From E44-bin88 sp034419075 (GTDB lineage Bacteria > Chloroflexota > Dehalococcoidia > Dehalococcoidales > BS750m-G39), in NCBI GenBank assembly GCA_034419075.1, contig DAOULR010000018.1, positions 1 through 64,000 on the forward strand: DNA of 64,000 nucleotides, in the 5' to 3' direction. The first letter of the stretch is position 1. The number at the start of each line of letters is the position of its first letter. Below are positions 45,791 to 53,432 of this stretch, one piece after another. Made by a program: the position numbers and the translations under genes. The notes below the pieces were generated by a model. That model saw nothing but the letters and a program-made list of their open reading frames with translations. It ran no database searches and had not been told where the DNA came from.

Positions 45791-47110
45791 TTAGCCTAAA
45801 CGCTTCTCCACCGCTCGGGCGTGAGCCTCCAGGCCCTCAGCTCTGGCGATGGTGGCGGCGGCTTTAGCCAGCTTCTTTAGTGCGCCTTTCTCCACATTGA
45901 CCACGTTGATGAGCTTGACGAAGTCGAGTATATTGAGCGATGAACTGAAGCGGGCGGTAGCGCTGGTGGGCAGGACATGGCTCGGCCCCGCATCATAGTC
46001 GCCCAGCACCACCGTCGAGCTGTCCCCAATAAAGATGCAACCGGCATTTCTTATACGCTCGATATAGGTATCAGCGTCCTTGACCATCAGAGAAAGGTGC
46101 TCCGGGGCGTATAGGTTAACCAGCTCTATAGCCTCGTCGAGGTCTTCGACAACAGCAATCAAGCCCTGGTTCTGTATGGCTTCGGCGGCGATATCGCGGC
46201 GTTCCAGCCCCTTCAACTGCTTTTCCACGGCTTTACCTACCTCGGCGGCCAGCCCGATGGAGTTGGTTGCCATTACCGCCGCCGCCAGCGGGTCATGCTC
46301 TGCTTGAGCTACAATGTCGGCGGCACAGTAGGCCGGGTTGGCACTCTCGTCGGCGACAATCATTATCTCGCTGGGGCCCGGCAGGCTGTCGATGCCCACG
46401 GAGCCGTAGACCAGCTTTTTGGCCAGGACGACGAAGATATTGCCCGGCCCGAATATTTTATCCACCCTGGGGACGGACTCCGTGCCGAAGGCGAGCGCGG
46501 CGATAGCCTGGGCACCGCCCACTGAGAAAATACGGTCGACTTTAGCGATATCGGCGGCGACCAGCGTCGGCGCGGGCACCATGCCGTCGGGGTGGGGTGG
46601 GGTGGCTAATATAATTTCTTTAACACCGGCAATACGGGCGGGGATAGCTGTCATCAGTACTGTCGAGGGGTAGCTGGCGGTGCCGCCGGGGGCATAGGCA
46701 CCGATGCGCTCTATGGGGCGTATGAGCTGCCCGAAGCCTTTTTTAGAGGCCAGGCTCCTTATAGCCTCCTTCTGCTTCTGGTGGAAGGAGCCGATACGCT
46801 CGGCGGCGAACTTGAGTGCCGCCAGTAGCTCTTTATCTACTTCGACATAGGCTCTCTTTATATCTTTCTTGTCCACCTCAAGCGAACTGAGCTTGGCCCG
46901 GTCGATTTTCAGGGTATAGCTGAAGAGGGCGGCGTCGCCCATGCTGCGTACATCATCGACTATCTGCGCCACCGCCTGTTCCGGGCTCATCTCGGAGCCG
47001 AACACTTGTTTTATTCTCTGCCTCAGGGTGGGGGAGTCGGGGCTGAAATCGGCGCCCGGTTGTCTTTCCAGCAGCGCTTTTGCTTTTTCAAAGCCTTCGA
47101 TAATTCTCAT
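45791..47110 (-). CDS. hisD: Histidinol dehydrogenase
   Basis: 439 residues. IERIGAYAPGGTASYPSTVLMTAIPARIAGVKEI, the zinc/catalytic segment EHDPLAAAVM, and GDYDAGPSHVLPTSATARFSS are typical. It makes the last two oxidations to histidine. Overlaps the hisG stop by 4 nt. Confidence 0.96.
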   Translation of the reverse strand: MRIIEGFEKAKALLERQPGADFSPDSPTLRQRIKQVFGSEMSPEQAVAQIVDDVRSMGDAALFSYTLKIDRAKLSSLEVDKKDIKRAYVEVDKELLAALKFAAERIGSFHQKQKEAIRSLASKKGFGQLIRPIERIGAYAPGGTASYPSTVLMTAIPARIAGVKEIILATPPHPDGMVPAPTLVAADIAKVDRIFSVGGAQAIAALAFGTESVPRVDKIFGPGNIFVVLAKKLVYGSVGIDSLPGPSEIMIVADESANPAYCAADIVAQAEHDPLAAAVMATNSIGLAAEVGKAVEKQLKGLERRDIAAEAIQNQGLIAVVEDLDEAIELVNLYAPEHLSLMVKDADTYIERIRNAGCIFIGDSSTVVLGDYDAGPSHVLPTSATARFSSSLNILDFVKLINVVNVEKGALKKLAKAAATIARAEGLEAHARAVEKRLG

Positions 47111-48510
47111 GATATCTCCTCGGCGGCTTTACGCAGGGTTCTGGTGATAGACTCCATCCTCTCCTTCTTGGTCGGGCTGGCCACTCGCTTGGTGCTGCCG
47201 ATGAGGCAGGCCGTTGATTCGAAGAGGGTATCGATAATCTTCAGGTTGTGCTGGGCTAGGGTGCGCCCGGTCTCGGTATTCTCAATTAGCAGGTCGGCAT
47301 CCTCGGGGAGAAAGGCCTCGCTGGCCCCCCAGGTCGGAATCAGCCGATAGCGGTTGAGGCGGTTGTCGCGGGCGTAGCTGTCGGCGATATTTATATACTC
47401 CGAAGCCACCCGTATCGGCAGCACCCCCTCGGCCTCACTCAGGTCACGGATGTCGGCTATATCCCGGTCCTGGCTGACCACGGCCACCACCTTGACCCGC
47501 CCCAGCTTTAGATTGGCTAACTCTTTCACCGGGCTGGAGGGGAATTGGCAAAGGTGCTCGGTGAGCCAGTCTCGGCCGGTGATAGCCAGGTCGAAGTTGT
47601 CGTTGGCCACCTGTGGGGGCATGTCCTGAGGCCTGATGACCTTGACGCTGACGCCCTTAAGATTAACGGTCGGGCGGCGGTTGCCCTTATCTGATGGGTA
47701 GTCGTCGAGGCGAATGCCCGCTTTGTCCAATAGTTTTTGGGTGGGTGCCTGCTGGTGCCCGTCAGGCAGGGCTAAGCGCACTACGTCTTTATCTGGTGCA
47801 GCATAGCTAGTTCTAGTCGCCTGACGTTTTTCTCCCTTAATCGTTGGTGCCGCCTTCTTTGGCATAGGAGCCTTTTCTATAGACGACATCATCTGGCTCA
47901 GCCCCTTGTCTTTCCAGCTATCGCGGTTGGCAATCAAGAAGGCGCTGACGCCGAGCACACGGCTTATGGGCGCTAACTGGTAGAAGGGGAAGTCCCCAGC
48001 GGCGACCAGCGCCAAATCGGCGCTTTCGGGCGGGTAGACCTCGGCGCCTCCCCAGAGGGGAAAGACGCTGAAATGCTTCAGTCGTGTATTGATGGCGAAG
48101 GACTCGGTCAGGTTGGGATATTCGCTGGCGATGCGCATCGTGCCTGTCTTGGCTCTTAGCGATTCGATGCTATCTATTCCCGCCGCGCTGGCAGCGTAGA
48201 GAGCACCTTCGCCGTATTGCAGGTTCTTCACCTTCATCAGAGCGCTGCTGGGGTATTTGGCCAGTAGCTCTTCAATCCAGTCCGAACCACATATACCCAG
48301 GTCATAGTTGCCGATGGCGACCTGGATGGGTATGTCCTTCTCGTGGAAGACGCGACCGGATAGCTGGGCAAATGTCTTCGATTCAATGTGGTAGAAGCGT
48401 GCCTGTTCTTGGTAGCCGTCGAGCCCCCACCCCGCCCGTGAGAGCAGGGCGGCGGTCTCGCCCAGCAGGCGTCCCTTGGGCAGCGCTATCTTTATTCTAT
48501 TCGTCTTCAT
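47107..48510 (-). CDS. hisG: Tandem-fused ATP phosphoribosyltransferase (HisG-HisG)
   Basis: 467 residues, about twice the short HisG form (about 210). The first half (1-215) has IKIALPKGRLLGETAALLSRAG, YDLGICGSDWIEE and RIASEYPNLTESF but lacks the PRPP loop; the matching place reads ADLALVAAGDFPF. The second half (about 240-467) has a degraded start (VRLALPDGHQQAPTQKLLDKAGI) but keeps FDLAITGRDWLTEHL, RVASEYINIADSY and the PRPP loop ENTETGRTLAQHNL. The halves are joined by a Lys/Ala-rich linker. It probably forms a pseudo-dimer with one competent PRPP site per chain. hisZ overlaps upstream by 4 nt. Confidence 0.88.
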   Translation of the reverse strand: MKTNRIKIALPKGRLLGETAALLSRAGWGLDGYQEQARFYHIESKTFAQLSGRVFHEKDIPIQVAIGNYDLGICGSDWIEELLAKYPSSALMKVKNLQYGEGALYAASAAGIDSIESLRAKTGTMRIASEYPNLTESFAINTRLKHFSVFPLWGGAEVYPPESADLALVAAGDFPFYQLAPISRVLGVSAFLIANRDSWKDKGLSQMMSSIEKAPMPKKAAPTIKGEKRQATRTSYAAPDKDVVRLALPDGHQQAPTQKLLDKAGIRLDDYPSDKGNRRPTVNLKGVSVKVIRPQDMPPQVANDNFDLAITGRDWLTEHLCQFPSSPVKELANLKLGRVKVVAVVSQDRDIADIRDLSEAEGVLPIRVASEYINIADSYARDNRLNRYRLIPTWGASEAFLPEDADLLIENTETGRTLAQHNLKIIDTLFESTACLIGSTKRVASPTKKERMESITRTLRKAAEEIS

Positions 48511-49736
48511 TTTTTCAGTAAGGTTAAAAGCTCTTCGGGCGTCTGCGCCGTTGCCTTTTGTTTCTTATCCCGACTGGTCAGCGTGAATCTTGACTTGTCC
48601 TTGATCTCCACTGTCCAGTCGAAATCGGCTTTCTTTTGCGCACCGAGGTAGCATTCCGCCCGGTAGCCCGCTTTGTGCAGACGGGCGACGATGTCAAAGC
48701 CCTCCCTGGCTTTAGCTAAATTCGCCCTGACCAAGACTCTAGGCGGCTGGGGTGTGCTAAGCGCTTTCGGCTTTATTAAAGCCATCAGACGTTCCAGGTA
48801 GAGGGCGAAACCGGAAGCGGGCACGTCTTTGCCCCCCATGAGGGGGATAAGGGCGTCGTATCGGCCGCCGCCCCCAATCTTCTCCCCAGCTTTAAAAATC
48901 TGGAAAATCACCCCGGTATAGTATTCGAAGCCCCGCCCCGAAGCAATATCAATGCGATAGTCGTAGCCCATTGCCTCCAGAAACTCAGCAATCCGGGTGC
49001 AGTTTTCGATATAGGGCTTGCATTCGGGCAGGTCTTCGGCGAAAAGCTCCTTTAGTTCCTGGGAAAAGCCCGATGGCTTACCTTTGAGTGCGAGCAGGGA
49101 ATCAATCGTCTTCTCCAGCTCGGGCCGTTTTAGCTTCAGCTTCTCCAGCGCCTTCATGTCGCCGTCCAAGATGCGGTCGAACATGCCGACCTGCTCCTCA
49201 GCGCTTAAGCCTAGTCGTGCCAGCAGCGCCTTTATCAGCCCGGCGTGCGATAGCCTGAGCTCGATGCCCTCAATCCTTAATTCTCGCAAGACCTCTAGCG
49301 CCAGCATCACCAGCTCGATGTCGGCCAGCGGCGGCCTGGCGCCGATAAGCTCCGCCCCGCACTGCCATTTCTCCCGTGTCTTCTTGCCTGTTGCCTCGAA
49401 CATGAAGATATTGGCCACGTAGAAAAGCTTGGCCAGCTTCTCTTTAGCCATACTATCAATATAGAGGCGGCTGATGGGGATGGTGCCGTCGGGTCTCAAG
49501 ACTACCCTTTCCCCACTCCACCCGTCCCAGTCGAGGAAGGAATAGACCTTGGCCAGCATACTGGGCGTGAGCGTACCCGTGGCCGTGAAGAGGTGCAGAT
49601 ACTCCAGGGTCGGTGTTCTCACCTCCTGGTAGCCCCATTTCAGGCACGAGTCTCTAAAGGCGCTCTCAATTAAGCGAAAATTGGCCATATCCTTCGGTGA
49701 CAGGTCGCGGGTGCCTTTAGAACGCTGGATTTTCAT
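48507..49736 (-). CDS. hisZ: ATP phosphoribosyltransferase regulatory subunit HisZ
   Basis: 409 residues, histidyl-tRNA-synthetase-like. It has RPDGTIPISRLY, SGRGFEYYTGVIF and GGGRYDALIPLMGG. The motif-2 Arg of HisRS (FRYE) is replaced (FMFEATGKKTREKWQ), arguing against tRNA charging. It keeps a C-terminal anticodon-domain-like part (about 330-409) that many HisZ lack. The next gene is short-type HisG, which needs HisZ. ATG without Shine-Dalgarno. Confidence 0.85.
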   Translation of the reverse strand: MKIQRSKGTRDLSPKDMANFRLIESAFRDSCLKWGYQEVRTPTLEYLHLFTATGTLTPSMLAKVYSFLDWDGWSGERVVLRPDGTIPISRLYIDSMAKEKLAKLFYVANIFMFEATGKKTREKWQCGAELIGARPPLADIELVMLALEVLRELRIEGIELRLSHAGLIKALLARLGLSAEEQVGMFDRILDGDMKALEKLKLKRPELEKTIDSLLALKGKPSGFSQELKELFAEDLPECKPYIENCTRIAEFLEAMGYDYRIDIASGRGFEYYTGVIFQIFKAGEKIGGGGRYDALIPLMGGKDVPASGFALYLERLMALIKPKALSTPQPPRVLVRANLAKAREGFDIVARLHKAGYRAECYLGAQKKADFDWTVEIKDKSRFTLTSRDKKQKATAQTPEELLTLLKK

Positions 49737-49745
49737 AGTTGGTAA

Positions 49746-49774
49746 ATTGTAGCACTACTACTCTGGCTATTCAA
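49746..49774 (-). promoter_or_regulatory. Candidate his operon promoter
   Basis: Minus strand TTGAAT (49774-49769), a 17-nt spacer, TACAAT (49751-49746). The hisZ ATG (49736) is 9 nt after the -10, so the mRNA may be nearly leaderless. Confidence 0.5.
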
Positions 49775-49914
49775 CCATATTAGGTTGTTTCGATCCACCC
49801 CGCCTTGCTTAGCGTACGTTTGGATTGCCCACCCAATGCCCACCCTACAAGGGTTAGACCCTTATATATCTCTTACATTGGATACGCCGCGCATCCCCGC
49901 CTTTGGGGGTGTCT

Positions 49915-49935
49915 AAGAGGGGCGTAGCCCCTCTT
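49915..49935. repeat. Perfect hairpin in the 49737-50063 gap
   Basis: AAGAGGGGC, GTA, GCCCCTCTT: 9-bp stem, 3-nt loop, followed by TATCTT. It resembles dispersed palindromes and could also terminate. The rest of this 327-bp gap holds the hisZ and NfeD promoters and no ORF that I can support. Confidence 0.6.
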
Positions 49936-49978
49936 TATCTTAAAAGGGTGGCGTTAAAGAATGCTATCAGCCTTGCTG

Positions 49979-50008
49979 TTTACAACTACAGGGCAAGCAA
50001 GATATAAT
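49979..50008 (+). promoter_or_regulatory. Candidate promoter of the NfeD-slipin operon
   Basis: TTTACA (49979-49984), an 18-nt spacer, TATAAT (50003-50008), 55 nt upstream of the ATG. Confidence 0.6.
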
Positions 50009-50063
50009 TTTAGTTACGTCCCATTATGCGGACACTGTTTATTCTCTTATCGTTGGGGGGCGA

Positions 50064-51380
50064 ATGAGCAGAATCATATTTAGGGCCCTTGGTCTCGGCT
50101 TCTTCCTAGCTATAATCGTGGGCTCTTTGCTGCCCATTTTCACCAGCGCTGCCAATCAGACAATCCACGTTCTCCATGTCGAGGGCACCATCGTTCCCGT
50201 GACGGCTGATTACATCGACCGTGGCATCGAAAAGGCCGAAGACGAGAACGCCCTGGCCTGCATCATCGAGCTGGATACGCCGGGTGGCCTGCTCGACTCG
50301 ACGGAGGAGATAGTGCAGAGGATTATGAACGCCGATGTGCCCGTCATCGTCTATGTTAGCCCCGGTGGCGCCTGGGCAGCTTCGGCGGGGACGTTTATCA
50401 CCCTTTCGGCGCACATCGCGGCTATGGCGCCAGGGACGACCATCGGCGCCGCCCATCCGGTATCGGCGGGTGGGGAGGAAATACCCGAGGACCAGATGAA
50501 AAAGATAGTCGAGTTCTCGGCCAAGTGGATGAAGACCATCGCCCAGGAGCGCGGCCGCAACATAGAAGAGGCCGAGCTGGCGGTGACCGAGAGCAAATCC
50601 TTTACCGACGTCGATGCCTTGGAGGCTAACCTCATCGACCTGCGGGCGGGTAGCCTGGACGAACTTATCGCCCTGATTAATGGTCGGCAGGTTAAACTGG
50701 CTAATGGCCTGGAGGTTACCCTAGATACCTCGAGTTACGCCATCACCCGCAACGACATGAGCCTTATAGAGGGCTTTCTGCACGCCATCAGCGACCCCAA
50801 TATCGCCTATATACTGCTCAGCCTGGGCAGCATCGGCATTATCGCCGAGATTTACAGCCCGGGCACATTCTTCCCCGGTATTATCGGTGCCATCAGTCTC
50901 CTGCTTGCCTTCTACTCTTTGGGCGTACTCGACGCCAACCTGGGTGGCATCCTGCTCATAATCCTCGCCTTCGGGCTCTTTATCGGGGAGGTGCTGACTA
51001 CCACCTTCGGCATATTTACCGCCGGGGGCATAACCGCCCTCGTCTTGGGATCGCTGATTCTCTTCCCCGAAGCGGGCTTTCAGGTAAGCCCCTGGCTGAT
51101 TGCTGTTGTCGCCGCAGTTGTGGCGGCTGTTTTCGCTTTCGTAATTACCCGGATTGTCCGTGCCCATCGCCGCCAGGCGTACACGGGTCGTGAGGAACTG
51201 GTGGGTAAGACCGCCGTGGCTAAGTCCGCCCTGGAACCCGAAGGCATCGTCCTCTTCAAGGGCGAACGCTGGACGGCGACGGTGGAGAAGGGTAAGGTTA
51301 AACCGGGGGAGGAGGTGACTATAACCAGGGTTGACGGTTTAAAGCTGCATGTAACCCGGAAAAAGACCAGGGGCAAATAG
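50064..51380 (+). CDS. NfeD-family membrane serine protease (long form)
   Basis: 438 residues. A signal helix is followed by a ClpP/SppA-like protease domain (about 30-230) with LDTPGGLLDSTEEIVQRI and the Ser in PGGAWAASAGTFI. Four to five membrane helices (about 240-370) follow, then the C-terminal NfeD OB-fold domain (GREELVGKTAVAKSALEPEGIVLFKGERWTA). Long NfeD proteins work with slipins and may cleave their C-termini. The slipin gene lies two genes downstream. GGGGGGCG precedes the ATG. Confidence 0.93.
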   Translation: MSRIIFRALGLGFFLAIIVGSLLPIFTSAANQTIHVLHVEGTIVPVTADYIDRGIEKAEDENALACIIELDTPGGLLDSTEEIVQRIMNADVPVIVYVSPGGAWAASAGTFITLSAHIAAMAPGTTIGAAHPVSAGGEEIPEDQMKKIVEFSAKWMKTIAQERGRNIEEAELAVTESKSFTDVDALEANLIDLRAGSLDELIALINGRQVKLANGLEVTLDTSSYAITRNDMSLIEGFLHAISDPNIAYILLSLGSIGIIAEIYSPGTFFPGIIGAISLLLAFYSLGVLDANLGGILLIILAFGLFIGEVLTTTFGIFTAGGITALVLGSLILFPEAGFQVSPWLIAVVAAVVAAVFAFVITRIVRAHRRQAYTGREELVGKTAVAKSALEPEGIVLFKGERWTATVEKGKVKPGEEVTITRVDGLKLHVTRKKTRGK

Positions 51381-51420
51381 TTCCCCAAATCTTATTTGGT
51401 GAGGAGTCGTAATTGCTAAA

Positions 51421-51723
51421 ATGGACGCTTGGTTGATTGTTGTAATCGTTATCTGTGGTGCCGCTTTGTTAGCCTTTGTCGTCCAGCGGGTAGTCCTCGC
51501 TCACCGCCGGCAGGTTTCAGCTGGCCGGGAAGAGCTGGTGGGCAAGACGGCTGAAGTGGAAACAGTGCTCGACCCCAAAGGAATCGTCCTTATCGAGGGC
51601 GAACGCTGGGCGGCGATATCGGAGAAGGGTAGGGTAAAACCGGGAGAGGAGGTGATTGTCACCAAGGTCGATGGTTTAAAACTATGGGTAGTCAAAAAAG
51701 AAATAGAGGAGGTAACTAAATGA
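51421..51723 (+). CDS. Short NfeD-like protein
   Basis: 100 residues: one membrane helix (about 4-24) then an NfeD OB-fold closely like the C-terminus of the preceding gene (HRRQVSAGREELVGKT against HRRQAYTGREELVGKT). It is likely a partial duplication of the nfeD 3' end. It probably assists slipin in the membrane. Overlaps the slipin start (ATGA). Confidence 0.88.
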   Translation: MDAWLIVVIVICGAALLAFVVQRVVLAHRRQVSAGREELVGKTAEVETVLDPKGIVLIEGERWAAISEKGRVKPGEEVIVTKVDGLKLWVVKKEIEEVTK

Positions 51724-52466
51724 GCCCAGTTATTTACGGTGTCATTGCTTTAGCGGTAATCATACTTCTGGCCATGACCATCAAGGTTGTCCCCGAATAT
51801 GAGCGGGGGGTCCTTTTTCGCCTGGGGCGACTGGTTGGAGCTAAGGGTCCTGGACTGTTTTTCATCATTCCTTTCGTTGACCGGTTGGTGAAGGTAGACC
51901 TGCGGGTAGTAACTATGGATGTCCCCTCGCAGGAGGTAATCACCAAGGACAATGTTACGGTAAGGGTGAACGCTGTCGCCTACTTCCGCGTGGTTGACCC
52001 CGAGGCTTCCGTGGTCAAGGTCTTGGACCACATCCGCGCCACCTCGCAGATATCCCAGACCACGGTGCGAAATGTTTTGGGGCAATCGGAGCTGGACGAA
52101 CTGCTGACGCAGCGGGAAAAGCTCAATCAGTCGCTGACCAAGATAATCGATGAGCACACCGACCCCTGGGGGGTCAAGGTGAGCACGGTGGAAATTAAAG
52201 AGGTCGAGCTGGCCGAGGAGATGAAGCGGATGATGGCGGCTCAGGCCGAGGCGGAGAGAGAAAGGCGGGCCAAGATTATCCACGCCGACGGCGAGTTCCA
52301 GGCCGCCGAGAGGCTGTCCGAGGCCGGGGCTATTATCGCCCGGGAGCCGACGACGCTGCAGCTTCGTTACCTGCAGACGCTGACCGAGATAGCCACCGAA
52401 AAGAACAGCACCCTTATCTTTCCCTTGCCCATAGACCTGCTCACCATGTTCATGAAGAAGAAATAG
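51720..52466 (+). CDS. Slipin (SPFH/stomatin-like) membrane protein
   Basis: 248 residues. An N-terminal membrane hairpin is followed by the SPFH domain: VVPEYERGVLFRLGRLVGAKGPGLFFIIPFVD, DVPSQEVITKDNVTVRVNAVAYFRVVDPE, ISQTTVRNVLGQSELDELLTQREKLNQ. A coiled-coil tail has AEAERERRAKIIHADGEFQAAE. It forms membrane microdomains or rings with NfeD. Confidence 0.95.
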   Translation: MSPVIYGVIALAVIILLAMTIKVVPEYERGVLFRLGRLVGAKGPGLFFIIPFVDRLVKVDLRVVTMDVPSQEVITKDNVTVRVNAVAYFRVVDPEASVVKVLDHIRATSQISQTTVRNVLGQSELDELLTQREKLNQSLTKIIDEHTDPWGVKVSTVEIKEVELAEEMKRMMAAQAEAERERRAKIIHADGEFQAAERLSEAGAIIAREPTTLQLRYLQTLTEIATEKNSTLIFPLPIDLLTMFMKKK

Positions 52467-52496
52467 CCGTTAGCAGGCTAGAGTGCTATTTGAAAT

Positions 52497-52520
52497 CCCG
52501 AGCCCCGCAGGGGGCTCGGG
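52497..52520. terminator. Bidirectional terminator between slipin and birA
   Basis: CCCGAGCCCC, GCAG, GGGGCTCGGG: perfect 10-bp stem between convergent genes. T-rich sequence follows on the minus side (ATTTCAAAT). Confidence 0.7.
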
Positions 52521-52532
52521 GGAGACCTTGAT

Positions 52533-53309
52533 TTATTGGCGCAGGCTGACGTCGCCGGCCACGATTTTCATCAGGTTCCCGTCGGGCTGGCGGAGGAGCA
52601 GGCTGCCGTCGCTAGCTACCGATTCGGCTACGCCCTTGTGTTTGGTCTGGCCCGAGATTATCTCGACCTCTTTGCCCAGCGTCACCAGTCGGTCCCGCCA
52701 CTCCCGAAAAACGCTGTCCCCCTCGGGCAGCGCCAGGTATAGATTCTCCACCTCCATCAGCAGGCAGCGTATTACCTCCGGAAGCGATAGCTCCCCCCCC
52801 AGCTCCTGAGAGAGGCTGGTGGCCGTTTCGGCAATCTCAGGAAAATCGGCGAGTTTCAGGTTAACATTCAGTCCGATGCCGATAACGGCGTAATCCACGG
52901 CGCTGCCCCTGACATCGCTTTCAATTAGGATGCCGCATACCTTCTTGCCCTTGACTAGGACGTCGTTGGGCCACTTAATCTGCGTCTTTAAGCTTACCTT
53001 CTCGATGCAATGGGCTACGGCCAGAGAGGCGACCATAATCAACGCGGGTAGCTGGGTCGGGGTGGGGTGGAGAATAATGGACAGGGAGGTGCTCCCCTTG
53101 GGCGAGAGCCAGGCGCGCTTCAAGCGCCCCCTCCCCGCTGTCTGCTCCTCAGCCACGATAACCATCCCCTCCCGCGCCCCTTTTCTGGCCTCACGCTTGG
53201 CGATATCATTAGTCGAGCTCAGGCTGGGGAAAACGATAATCTTTTTCCCGATAAGCTCTGTCCCAAGGTTGCGTTTGATATCCGCGGGCGATAGATTTTC
53301 TTCCATCAT
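52533..53309 (-). CDS. birA: Biotin--[acetyl-CoA-carboxylase] ligase
   Basis: About 258 residues from tandem ATGs at 53309/53306. EEQTAGRGRLKRAWLSPKGSTSLSIIL, the catalytic KWPNDVLVKGKKVCGILIE and a C-terminal SH3-like domain are present. The N-terminal HTH of repressor-type BirA is missing. Transfers biotin to carboxylase carrier protein. A longer open frame to 53432 runs antisense through the tRNA gene and is rejected. Confidence 0.93.
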   Translation of the reverse strand: MMEENLSPADIKRNLGTELIGKKIIVFPSLSSTNDIAKREARKGAREGMVIVAEEQTAGRGRLKRAWLSPKGSTSLSIILHPTPTQLPALIMVASLAVAHCIEKVSLKTQIKWPNDVLVKGKKVCGILIESDVRGSAVDYAVIGIGLNVNLKLADFPEIAETATSLSQELGGELSLPEVIRCLLMEVENLYLALPEGDSVFREWRDRLVTLGKEVEIISGQTKHKGVAESVASDGSLLLRQPDGNLMKIVAGDVSLRQ

Positions 53310-53313
53310 ATTC

Positions 53314-53342
53314 TTGACAGGCACTAGGCGGCAGGGCATAAT
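53314..53342 (+). promoter_or_regulatory. Promoter of tRNA-Gly
   Basis: TTGACA (53314-53319), a 17-nt spacer, CATAAT (53337-53342), 14 nt before the tRNA 5' end. Near-consensus. Confidence 0.7.
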
Positions 53343-53356
53343 ATAGGCGATTCCGA

Positions 53357-53431
<75 letters not shown>

Positions 53432-53432
53432 A

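Noticed and set aside
48507..49736. Histidyl-tRNA synthetase
   Set aside because: The motif-2 Arg is lost and the gene overlaps short-type hisG, which fits HisZ.
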